From NCBI RefSeq assembly GCF_002163875.1, contig NZ_CP019333.1, positions 750,864 to 814,863 of the forward strand: a stretch of DNA of 64,000 nucleotides, read 5' to 3'. The stretch comes from Gilvibacter sp. SZ-19 (GTDB lineage Bacteria > Bacteroidota > Bacteroidia > Flavobacteriales > Flavobacteriaceae). How positions within the stretch are numbered: the first letter of the stretch is position 1; the number at the start of each line of letters is the position of its first letter. Below the pieces are notes generated by a model that had not been told where the DNA came from, searched no databases, and saw nothing but the letters and a program-made list of their open reading frames with translations. The translations under genes were made by a program, and so were the position numbers. Shown here in pieces: positions 53,223 through 63,044 of the stretch.

Positions 53223-56200
53223 TTATCTTTTTAAGGTAAAGTGTCCTCTAAATTCTTTTTCAACTTCGTCTTCATCATAGATCACCTGGAACCAGTAGTC
53301 GCTAGATGGCATCGGGTTTCCGTTGTAGGTTCCATCCCAGCCTGGACCCAGTGGACTCAGCTGCTTGAGTAACTTTCCGAATCTGTCAAATATATAAATT
53401 TTTGCCGTAGGGTTACTGGCGATTCCTATGATGTTCCACGTATCGTGATAGCCGTCTTGGTTCGGGGTGAAGAACAGGGGATAGTCGATCACACCCACCG
53501 GGATACTCACGCTTCCACATCCGTTCTGATCCACTATGGTCACTATATGATCTCCCGGACTCACATTGGTGAACAAACCACTCTCCTGAAGCGGCCCGTC
53601 ATCCAACTGGAAGAAGTACACGCCCAGTCCGCTAGCCTCCGCCTGGATCTGATGATCGTCTGCAAAGGCGTTGGTGATCACCTCGGCACTGAATGTGGTC
53701 GGTGGCGAGGATACCGTTACCGTGGTCGAGGCCTCTGCGCTACATCCCAAGCCGCTGGTGGTCTCCGTTGCAATAACCGTATAAGTTCCTCCTGCTCTGG
53801 CTACAATGCTCGAAGTGGTCTCTGGCAATGGATTGCCGTTTAAGAACCACTCAAAAGTATAGTCCAGGTCACTAAGACCCGTGTTTAGTACCGGTGGGGA
53901 AGCTTCGCCCGATTCGTTCTGGATCGGATTGCCAAACTCATCCACACACAGTCTGTAACTGTCCTCCAAGCTGATCACCGGTAGTGGTGATACCTCTAGG
54001 GTGAGTGTGGTGATGGCAAAACAGCCCGTGTCCGTATTGGTCACTCGGGCCCAGATCACCTGTGGGTTCTCTGTGTTGATATAACTGTCCGGTAGTGCAT
54101 TGTCTCCCGTAGTGGCGTCTGCATCACTGGCGTGGTAGCTAACCACATAGATCACCGGATCTTGTCCGCCCAGTATCTCTGCATCTTGGGTAGAGAGAGT
54201 AAACTCTCCGATGCCGTCCGTGCCGTCGCCTACATTATCACAAATGCGGTACACCGCTGCTGGCGCAGTGGCCGTGGCGCCTTCTCTAACCTCGATGTTA
54301 AAGCTCTGCGTGGCCGAGTAACAGCCCGTTACCGTATTGGTAATGCGTACATAGATCGTCTGTGGGTTGGTCACATTCACAAAGGCCTCTGGCGTGGCAA
54401 TGGCGTTGATGCCTGCATCGGCATCGGCCTCTACCTCGTGGAAGGTCACCTGTAAGTCTGTAGGATCTTGTCCGCCTAGGATCTCTGGGATCTTCGTGTT
54501 TAGATCAAAGGTCGCTACCCCGTCGGTGGCTACCTCACAGATGATATAATCACTCACCTCCGGAGCCTCCGGTAGTGGATGCACTATAATCGGTAACTCT
54601 ACCAAGGTAAAGCAGCCTGTGGTATCATTGGTAATGCGTACCCAGATGATCTGTGGTGTCTCTATATTGCTGTAGGCCGTCGGATCGGCTATGGCCAAGA
54701 GTGGATCGCCTATCCTAGCATCGGCCTCAGTTTCATAATAACTCGCCGATACTCCTGGCTCTCCGCCTATGATCTCTGCCTCTCTTTGGGTTAGGTCTAT
54801 AACCTCTATCCCATCGCCTACCGTTACTTCATCACACACCGCTATCGGATCTGGATCCGTGTTCGGTGATGGATTAGGCAATACCCGTATCGTTAAGGTA
54901 GTGAACGACACACAGCCTGTGTCACCGTCCGTTACTCGTACCCAGATCGTCTGTGGGTTCACCGTGTTGGTGTAGTCCGTAGCTGGGTCAATGGCGTTGG
55001 TATCGTCTTGAGCGTCCATCTCTGTGGTGTAGTACTGTACCAGTAAGCCTGGAGCTCCTAGGGTAATGTCGTCTTCTGCCTGAGTCAGATCAAAACTTGC
55101 AAAACCGTCTGCGGTCTCATCGTCACAACGCTCCAAAGCATCCAGATCGCCTGGCGCTGCAATAACCGGCGGTAGACTCACAATCAGCTCAAAGCTACCC
55201 ACACTCGCGCAGCCCGTTACTGGGTCAAATAAGCGTACCCAGATCGTCTGCGGATTGGTCGTGTTCACAAAGGCCGCTGGCGTTACTATTGGCATCACCC
55301 CGGCCAAGGCGTCTGCCTCGCTTAGGTGATAAGTAAGATCCAGCGTCGCTGGGTCTTGGCTGCCGTAGATCTCCGGATCTTTGGTGGTTAGATCAAACAC
55401 CGCGATGCCGTCATCGTCGTCGTCACAGATCACATAGTCTTCGATCTCCAGAGGTAGCTCTGGGGAATTCAGTACAATAAGCTCCAACTCTACAATGGTA
55501 AAGCAGCCTGTTAGGGTGTTCTCTACCCTAGCGTATACGATCTGGCTGTAGGCCACAATGTTCGCATAAGGCGAGCTAAGTGGGAACAGATCGGCCTGCG
55601 CGTCTGCCAAGGTCTCGTGGTAGCTCACCACTACATCCGGCTCGCCGTTAATGATCTCTACGTCTCTATCGGTGAGTATAAAACTATCTACAAAACCGTC
55701 GTTGTCCGCATCACAGATCTCTATTGGAGTAGGATCTGGGGTTGGACTCGGTTGTGGGTTTACGCGTAAGTCTAAGGTAACCACATCGCTTACAAAACAG
55801 CCCGTGTCTGGATCCTCTACCCGTACGTAGATCGTCTGTGGGTTGCTCGTGTTGGTGTAGGGACTCGTCAGTGGGTTGTCTCCCGTGTCTGCATCCGCGG
55901 CCGTCTCGTGGTAGGTCACTATCAGCGAAGTGTCGCCTCCTGTGATCTCTGGGGTGGCCAACTCCAAGTCAAACTCCTCAACCTCGTCGCCCGGATTGTT
56001 CACATCACAAAGCTCCAAAGGCGCCGGTGGGAAAACCTCCGGTGGGAAGTTTACAATCAGCTCTAAGGTCGTGGTTGCCGTACACAAATTCGTGTTGTCG
56101 GTAACCAATACAAAGACCGTCTGTGGGTTGGTCAAGTTCGTATAGGCCGTAGCAGGAGCGATCAGCGAAGTGAAGGCCGCATCCTCATAGTATTCTACCG

Positions 56201-56339
56201 TATAGTCCGCAGGGTCCAAACCGTCCAAGATCTCTGGGTCCTTCACCGTTAGGTCAAACACCACTATGCCATCGTCGTTGTCATCACAAGCCAGTAAGGG
56301 CTCCGGATCTACGATCTGTGGCGTGTCTAAGACGATCAA
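53223..56339 (-). repeat. copy A of a 3.1-kb near-identical duplication
   Basis: It matches 59928-63044 at a constant offset of 6705 bp with only scattered substitutions and no indels that I saw. The identity stops near the linker between the second and third C-D repeats of this protein. Confidence 0.9.
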
Positions 56340-59300
56340 GACTAACTCTACAATATTGAAACAGGCATCACCCGTAGTCACTGCATTTTCAACACGTGCA
56401 TATACCGTTTGTGTACCAAACACAATATTGTTATACGGACTCGTTAATGGCAGCACACCATTTGTCGCGTCTGCGAAGGTCTCGTGATAGGTCACAATGA
56501 CATCAGTAGCTCCACCAGTAATCTCCAATGTAGCATCTTCTAAGGTAAAGACTCCGAAGCCATCATTGTCAGGATCACAATACTCCAAAGGCGTTGGAGT
56601 AATCGCGGTCGGCGCATCTAAAACCTCTAAGTCTAAAGTTGTAGTTGCATAACACCCTGTTGTAACCGATTCTACGCGAACGTAGATAGTTTGTGGGTTC
56701 GTTACATTGGTATATAAAGTCGGAAGCGGTGCAGTACCTGTATCTGCATCGGCCAATGTCAAATAAAAACTTACAGCAAGATCCACAGCTCCACCAGTAA
56801 TCTCTGGGATCTTAACCGTTAAGTCAAATTCCGTGAAACCATCGGCAACTCCAGTATCACAAAGCACATAAGGTTCCGGATCTACCGGTACCGGATCTGG
56901 TGGGTTATTGATCACAAAAGGTCCCGGGATAACTTCTGAACAGTCGTTTAAAGTAATGGTTACATCTGTCACTGTTCCGGCTAAAACACCTCCAACAACA
57001 ACTGTACCTGTAGCATCCGCAGTAAAAGCTACCGCCGCTATAGGCGTCCCGTCTAAGGTATAGCCAATATCATAGGTAAAACCAGCAGTAAGCCCTGTAA
57101 CCGTAATAGTACCACCCGGGCCACAAATTGTGGAGTCGGTAACACTAACTGCAGGGGTTAAAATAGGATCGTTTAGAACATACGGCCCCGGATCTACAGT
57201 AACACAAGGTGTAGATTCAACCGTAATATCCGTGTAAGTTCCATCGTCTAATCCGCCTACAACAATGACTCCAGTGGCATCAGAAGTATAGGCAACTGGC
57301 CCAACCACTACTCCGTCTACAGTATAGGTGATAAAATAGGTTGTTGATGGATCTAGACCACTTAAAGTAAGAGCCCCGTCAGAATCACAAAGCACAAGAT
57401 CTGTGGTCGCTACCGTAAAGGTGATCGGTGGGTAGGTAATTGTATACGGCCCTGGATCGACAATAGAACAGGCCCCTTGTTCCACAGTAACATCGGTATA
57501 TGTTCCTTGCGGAAGGCCAGTGATAATAATATTTCCAGAGGCATCAGTGGTGTAGGTCACAGGCCCTACAACTACACCATCTACAGTGTAAGTAATATCA
57601 TATGCTTCGGATGGATTCAAGCCAGCAATGGTCAAGGTTCCATCTGGAGTACAGGTGGCTGGATCTGTAGTAGTAACCGTAAAGGCAAAGCCTGGATAGG
57701 TCAAAATGTAAGTACCTCCATCGAAAGAATCACAACCCCCGAGAGACACATTGATCAAGGTATAAGTTCCTTGATCTAAACCAGTGATGATAAACTCCCC
57801 TGCAGCATCCGTAGTATAGCTAACAGGACCAACTGTTACCCCGTCTACAGTGTAGGTGACGTCATAAGTTGTAGAAGCCGCCAAACCTGAGAATGCCAAA
57901 GTACCATCGGCGGTACAACCAGTTGGTTGTGTTGGTGTAACCGCGTACAATGGAGCACCTGGATCTATCAATGTTACTACATCTGCAGCCATAAAATCAC
58001 AACCCAAGGCATTGGTCAGCGCGAACATATCGTAAACGCCTGCATCTAATCCGGCAATGACTATATTTCCAACTGCGTCAGAGGTTAGAGAAAGTGGACC
58101 AACTGGAACACCGTCGTCCTCGTAGGTTACATCATATGTTGTAGAAGGAACCAAATTGGTAATGGTAATGAATCCATCGCTAGCCCCACAAGCTGTAGGA
58201 TTGGTTCCGGTAAATCGAATCAAAGAAGGAGTGGTTACAATTCCTGTTCCGGTAAAGTCGGCAAAGGTGTACCAGTACACAAAAGATTGCGATTCCCCTG
58301 GATTCAAGGTACCAATATTAAAGGCTATCGAGATAGCTTCATCTGCAGTATTGGTCGCTCCTTCGGTTTGTGTAAAACCAATTCCATTCCAGATATCAGA
58401 AGGGTCTCTGTTCGCAAATCCTCCAAAGGTCACTCTTGATCTGTTGTCACTGGCATAAAAACACACATTGGAACCGTCTGCGTCAGGTTCAGAGGCTGCA
58501 AGTGGATCTTGAAATGCACATACAAATGCAATTGGATCGAGTGCATCTGCTTGGGCGATGATCTCGTTATCGGTAGTAAAACTTCCGTTAATTGATTGGT
58601 TGTTGTCTGGATCCACATTGTGCATCCAAAAGATATCGTTCTTAGGTGTCGCTCCAATATTGGTAAGTATGGTCTCCATCTGAATAAAGAGTCCAAAACC
58701 AGTCACAATAACACGGCGATCTATGCGAATATCGTCTATCTGACCAGACCAATTGATAACCGCCAGCTCCCCACTACAAGGGTCGGCTTCAATTCCTGCG
58801 GAGGTAATAGCCCCTGGAATATCAAAAATTGGTGGCGGTGAACCAGTCGAAGCCCTGTTATTATTATAGGCAATACCGTCTATCTCGATCGCAAAGCCCT
58901 CCTCCGGAGAACCTGGCGTGAAATAACAACCGTCATAATCTACCCAGCCGTCACGTTGTGGGTTTGCTATGTATCCAAAAAGATTGTTTCCAATATCTCT
59001 CGGGTCGTGGAAAAAGGGCGGAGCCAAACCGGCCGGAGCTCCAAAGACTCCATTTTGAGCAAGTCCTACCTCCATATAAGAACCACGTGCAAAGGCAACA
59101 TCGCCCACCATCATGGCTTCTAAATCACCATTACCTATGATACATTGAATATTAATATCATTAGAACTAGAACAACCAGAAGCATCGGTAACCGTTAAAG
59201 TAACATCGTAAATTCCATTGGCAGCATATGCGTGGTTTACCGTTGTTCCAGTGTCTGTGGCACCATCACCAAAATCCCAATTATAAGTTGCTCCAGTACC

Positions 59301-59819
59301 GTCCACACCGAAAGTTCCACTTCCGTTAAATGTGATCACATCTAAAGGATCGGCCACAATAACGCCGCCAACGTCGGCAGGGGTGGATCCATCCCAGTTG
59401 GCAGTCACCAACTGACAACAGCTGATATTGGCATTCCATCCGGCACCGAAAATCACAGCATCAGAAACAAAGCGTATCGTAAGGCATCCGGATACATCTG
59501 TAGTCTCTACAAAGCCAGGACTAGCTGCTCCGGTAAAAGTACCTATCAGCGGAGAGGCTGTGGAAGGACCGTCATAGATCTCCATAAAATCTCCTACGGC
59601 CAAATTGAAAGCGGTAAAATCCAATTCAATTCCAAGCCCAGGAATATCTGAACAAAGCGTTATTGTAAAATCTTCATTGTTAGAATAAGCACCAGCGGTT
59701 CCTCCGGAGTCCGTAAAATTTCCAATACAAGTATTGAAGGTTCCGTCTTGCATTAAGATGGTCTGGGACCAACCAACATAAGAAAGACAGAAAAAGAGGA
59801 GTAAAACAAGCTTTTTCAT
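53223..59819 (-). CDS. giant T9SS type B cargo protein (adhesin-like)
   Basis: 2198 residues from the ATG at 59819 (the TTG at 59840 lies inside a promoter box and is rejected). The order is: signal peptide ending GWSQ; CUB-like domain (about 20-135); PKD domain with YNWDFGDG (about 140-225); a beta-rich region; five repeats with GTYTDV-type endings; ten repeats of about 85-95 residues marked by a C-D/E-rich start, a YHET-like strand and NPQTI[YW]VR; Ig-like part; and a TIGR04131-type gliding C-terminal domain with FFTPNQDGYHDTW. It should be exported by T9SS and anchored with PorP/SprF. The last 3.1 kb of the gene is almost identical to its neighbour. Confidence 0.88.
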   Translation of the reverse strand: MKKLVLLLFFCLSYVGWSQTILMQDGTFNTCIGNFTDSGGTAGAYSNNEDFTITLCSDIPGLGIELDFTAFNLAVGDFMEIYDGPSTASPLIGTFTGAASPGFVETTDVSGCLTIRFVSDAVIFGAGWNANISCCQLVTANWDGSTPADVGGVIVADPLDVITFNGSGTFGVDGTGATYNWDFGDGATDTGTTVNHAYAANGIYDVTLTVTDASGCSSSNDINIQCIIGNGDLEAMMVGDVAFARGSYMEVGLAQNGVFGAPAGLAPPFFHDPRDIGNNLFGYIANPQRDGWVDYDGCYFTPGSPEEGFAIEIDGIAYNNNRASTGSPPPIFDIPGAITSAGIEADPCSGELAVINWSGQIDDIRIDRRVIVTGFGLFIQMETILTNIGATPKNDIFWMHNVDPDNNQSINGSFTTDNEIIAQADALDPIAFVCAFQDPLAASEPDADGSNVCFYASDNRSRVTFGGFANRDPSDIWNGIGFTQTEGATNTADEAISIAFNIGTLNPGESQSFVYWYTFADFTGTGIVTTPSLIRFTGTNPTACGASDGFITITNLVPSTTYDVTYEDDGVPVGPLSLTSDAVGNIVIAGLDAGVYDMFALTNALGCDFMAADVVTLIDPGAPLYAVTPTQPTGCTADGTLAFSGLAASTTYDVTYTVDGVTVGPVSYTTDAAGEFIITGLDQGTYTLINVSLGGCDSFDGGTYILTYPGFAFTVTTTDPATCTPDGTLTIAGLNPSEAYDITYTVDGVVVGPVTYTTDASGNIIITGLPQGTYTDVTVEQGACSIVDPGPYTITYPPITFTVATTDLVLCDSDGALTLSGLDPSTTYFITYTVDGVVVGPVAYTSDATGVIVVGGLDDGTYTDITVESTPCVTVDPGPYVLNDPILTPAVSVTDSTICGPGGTITVTGLTAGFTYDIGYTLDGTPIAAVAFTADATGTVVVGGVLAGTVTDVTITLNDCSEVIPGPFVINNPPDPVPVDPEPYVLCDTGVADGFTEFDLTVKIPEITGGAVDLAVSFYLTLADADTGTAPLPTLYTNVTNPQTIYVRVESVTTGCYATTTLDLEVLDAPTAITPTPLEYCDPDNDGFGVFTLEDATLEITGGATDVIVTYHETFADATNGVLPLTSPYNNIVFGTQTVYARVENAVTTGDACFNIVELVLIVLDTPQIVDPEPLLACDDNDDGIVVFDLTVKDPEILDGLDPADYTVEYYEDAAFTSLIAPATAYTNLTNPQTVFVLVTDNTNLCTATTTLELIVNFPPEVFPPAPLELCDVNNPGDEVEEFDLELATPEITGGDTSLIVTYHETAADADTGDNPLTSPYTNTSNPQTIYVRVEDPDTGCFVSDVVTLDLRVNPQPSPTPDPTPIEICDADNDGFVDSFILTDRDVEIINGEPDVVVSYHETLADAQADLFPLSSPYANIVAYSQIVYARVENTLTGCFTIVELELIVLNSPELPLEIEDYVICDDDDDGIAVFDLTTKDPEIYGSQDPATLDLTYHLSEADALAGVMPIVTPAAFVNTTNPQTIWVRLFDPVTGCASVGSFELIVSLPPVIAAPGDLDALERCDDETADGFASFDLTQAEDDITLGAPGLLVQYYTTEMDAQDDTNAIDPATDYTNTVNPQTIWVRVTDGDTGCVSFTTLTIRVLPNPSPNTDPDPIAVCDEVTVGDGIEVIDLTQREAEIIGGEPGVSASYYETEADARIGDPLLAIADPTAYSNIETPQIIWVRITNDTTGCFTLVELPIIVHPLPEAPEVSDYIICEVATDGVATFDLNTKIPEILGGQDPTDLQVTFHEVEADADAGINAIATPEAFVNVTNPQTIYVRITNTVTGCYSATQSFNIEVREGATATAPAAVYRICDNVGDGTDGIGEFTLSTQDAEILGGQDPVIYVVSYHASDADATTGDNALPDSYINTENPQVIWARVTNTDTGCFAITTLTLEVSPLPVISLEDSYRLCVDEFGNPIQNESGEASPPVLNTGLSDLDYTFEWFLNGNPLPETTSSIVARAGGTYTVIATETTSGLGCSAEASTTVTVSSPPTTFSAEVITNAFADDHQIQAEASGLGVYFFQLDDGPLQESGLFTNVSPGDHIVTIVDQNGCGSVSIPVGVIDYPLFFTPNQDGYHDTWNIIGIASNPTAKIYIFDRFGKLLKQLSPLGPGWDGTYNGNPMPSSDYWFQVIYDEDEVEKEFRGHFTLKR

Positions 59820-59837
59820 GGTAGGTAGTTTAGCTTT

Positions 59838-59871
59838 CAAATATATCGATCATTCTTCGGCACGAAGGCAA
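59838..59871 (-). promoter_or_regulatory. promoter of the giant T9SS cargo gene
   Basis: TTG (59871-59869), 23 bases, TATATTTG (59845-59838) on the minus strand. The ATG at 59819 follows by 18 bases. Confidence 0.65.
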
Positions 59872-59927
59872 AAGTTAAACAAAATCTATGACTAACACCT
59901 TTTATTAACATATTTCTGGACCAAGTA

Positions 59928-62900
59928 TTACCTTTTCAAGCTAAAGTGGCCTCTAAACTCTTTATTTACACCGTCTTCCTCATAGATCACCTGGAACCAG
60001 TAGTCGCTAGATGGCATCGGGTTTCCGTTGTAGGTTCCATCCCAGCCTGGACCCAGTGGACTTAGCTGCTTGAGTAACTTTCCGAAGCGATCGTAGATAT
60101 AGATCTGCGCCGTCGGATTGCTCGCTATTCCTATGATGTTCCACGTATCGTGATAGCCGTCTTGGTTCGGGGTGAAGAACAGCGGATAGTCGATCACGCC
60201 CACCGGGATACTCACGCTTCCGCATCCGTTCTGATCCACTATGGTCACTATATGATCTCCCGGACTCACATTGGTGAACAAACCACTCTCCTGCAGCGGC
60301 CCGTCATCCAACTGGAAGAAGTACACGCCCAGTCCGCTAGCCTCCGCCTGGATCTGATGATCGTCTGCAAAGGCGTTGGTGATCACCTCGGCACTGAATG
60401 TGGTCGGTGGCGAGGATACCGTTACCGTGGTCGAGGCCTCTGCACTACATCCCAAGCCGCTGGTGGTCTCCGTTGCAATAACCGTATAAGTTCCTCCTGC
60501 TCTGGCTACAATGCTCGAAGTGGTCTCTGGCAATGGATTGCCGTTTAAGAACCACTCAAAAGTATAGTCCAGATCACTAAGGCCCGTGTTTAGTACCGGT
60601 GGTGAAGCTTCGCCCGATTCGTTCTGGATCGGATTGCCAAACTCATCCACACACAGTCTGTAACTGTCCTCCAAGCTGATCACCGGTAGTGGTGATACCT
60701 CTAGGGTGAGTGTGGTGATGGCAAAACAGCCCGTGTCCGTATTGGTCACTCGGGCCCAGATCACCTGTGGGTTCTCTGTATTGATATAGCTGTCCGGTAG
60801 TGCATTGTCTCCCGTAGTGGCGTCTGCATCACTGGCGTGGTAGCTAACCACATAGATCACCGGATCTTGTCCGCCCAGTATCTCTGCATCTTGGGTAGAT
60901 AGGGTAAACTCTCCGATGCCGTCCGTGCCGTCGCCTACATTATCACAAATGCGGTACACCGCTGCTGGCGCAGTGGCCGTGGCGCCTTCTCTAACCTCTA
61001 TGTTAAAGCTCTGCGTGGCCGAGTAACAGCCCGTTACCGTATTGGTAATGCGTACATAGATCGTCTGTGGGTTGGTCACATTCACAAAGGCCTCTGGCGT
61101 GGCAATGGCGTTGATGCCTGCATCGGCATCGGCCTCTACCTCGTGGAAGGTGATCTCCAAGTCCGTTGGATCTTGTCCACCTAGGATCTCTGGGAGCTTC
61201 GTGTTTAGATCAAAGGTCGCTACCCCGTCGGTGGCTACCTCACAGATGATATAATCACTCACCTCCGGAGCCTCCGGTAGTGGGTGCACTATAATCGGTA
61301 ACTCTACCAAGGTAAAGCAACCTGTGGTATCGTTAGTAATGCGTACCCAGATGATCTGTGGTGTCTCTATATTGCTGTAGGCCGTCGGATCGGCTATGGC
61401 CAAGAGTGGATCGCCTAGTGTAGCATCGGCCTCAGTTTCATAATAACTCGCCGATACTCCTGGCTCTCCGCCTATGATCTCTGCCTCTCTTTGGGTTAGG
61501 TCTATAACCTCTATCCCATCGCCTACCGTTACTTCATCACAAACCTCTATCGGATCTGGATCCGTGTTCGGTGATGGATTAGGCAATACCCGTATCGTTA
61601 AGGTAGTGAACGACACACAGCCCGTGTCCCCGTCCGTTACTCGTACCCAGATCGTCTGTGGGTTCACCGTGTTGGTGTAGTCCGTAGCTGGGTCAATGGC
61701 GTTGGTATCGTCCTGAGCGTCCATCTCTGTGGTGTAGTACTGTACCAGTAAGCCTGGAGCTCCTAGGGTAATGTCGTCTTCTGCCTGAGTCAGATCAAAA
61801 CTTGCAAAACCGTCTGCGGTCTCATCGTCACAACGCTCCAGAGCATCCAGATCGCCTGGCGCTGCAATAACCGGTGGCAAGCTCACAATCAGCTCAAAGC
61901 TACCCACACTCGCGCAGCCCGTTACTGGGTCAAATAAGCGTACCCAGATCGTCTGCGGATTGGTCGTGTTCACAAAGGCCGCTGGCGTTACTATTGGCAT
62001 CACCCCAGCCAAGGCATCTGCCTCGCTTAGGTGATAAGTAAGATCCAGCGTCGCTGGGTCTTGGCTGCCGTAGATCTCCGGATCCTTGGTGGTTAGATCA
62101 AACACCGCGATGCCGTCATCGTCGTCGTCACAGATCACATAGTCTTCGATCTCCAGAGGTAGCTCTGGGGAGTTCAGTACAATAAGCTCTAGCTCTACAA
62201 TGGTAAAGCAGCCCGTTAGAGTGTTTTCTACTCTAGCGTATACGATCTGGCTGTAGGCCACAATGTTCGCATAGGGCGAGCTAAGTGGGAATAGATCGGC
62301 CTGCGCGTCTGCCAAGGTCTCGTGGTAGCTCACCACTACATCCGGCTCTCCGTTAATGATCTCTACGTCTCTATCGGTGAGTATAAAATTGTCTACAAAA
62401 CCGTCGTTGTCCGCATCACAGATCTCTATTGGAGTAGGATCTGGGGTTGGACTCGGTTGTGGGTTTACGCGTAAGTCTAAGGTAACCACATCGCTTACAA
62501 AACAGCCCGTGTCTGGATCCTCTACCCGTACGTAGATCGTCTGTGGGTTGCTCGTATTGGTGTAGGGACTCGTAAGTGGGTTGTCTCCCGTGTCTGCATC
62601 CGCGGCCGTCTCGTGGTAGGTCACTATCAAAGAAGTGTCGCCTCCTGTGATCTCTGGGGTAGCCAACTCCAAGTCAAACTCCTCAACCTCATCGCCCGGA
62701 TTATTCACATCACAAAGCTCCAAAGGCGCCGGTGGGAAAACCTCCGGTGGGAAGTTTACAATCAGCTCTAAGGTCGTGGTTGCCGTACACAAATTCGTGT
62801 TGTCGGTAACCAATACAAAGACCGTCTGTGGGTTGGTCAAGTTCGTATAGGCCGTAGCAGGAGCGATCAGCGAAGTGAAGGCCGCATCCTCATAGTATTC

Positions 62901-63044
62901 TACCGTATAGTCCGCAGGGTCCAAACCGTCCAAGATCTCTGGGTCTTTAACCGTTAGGTCAAACACCACTATGCCATCGTCGTTGTCGTCACAGGCCAGT
63001 AACGGCTCAGGATCTGCGATCTGAGGCGTGTCTAAGACGATCAG
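59928..63044 (-). repeat. copy B of a 3.1-kb near-identical duplication
   Basis: Partner of 53223-56339. The last 60 bases or so at the stop-codon end are more diverged than the body of the copy. Confidence 0.9.

Noticed and set aside
59820-59840. TTG start 7 codons upstream of the giant T9SS gene
   Set aside because: The TTG is part of a TATATTTG promoter box, and the ATG at 59819 directly begins a good signal peptide.
53223-63044. CRISPR-like or satellite repeats suggested by repeated strings
   Set aside because: The repeats are coding domains of 85-95 residues in frame, and no short direct repeats with unique spacers are found.
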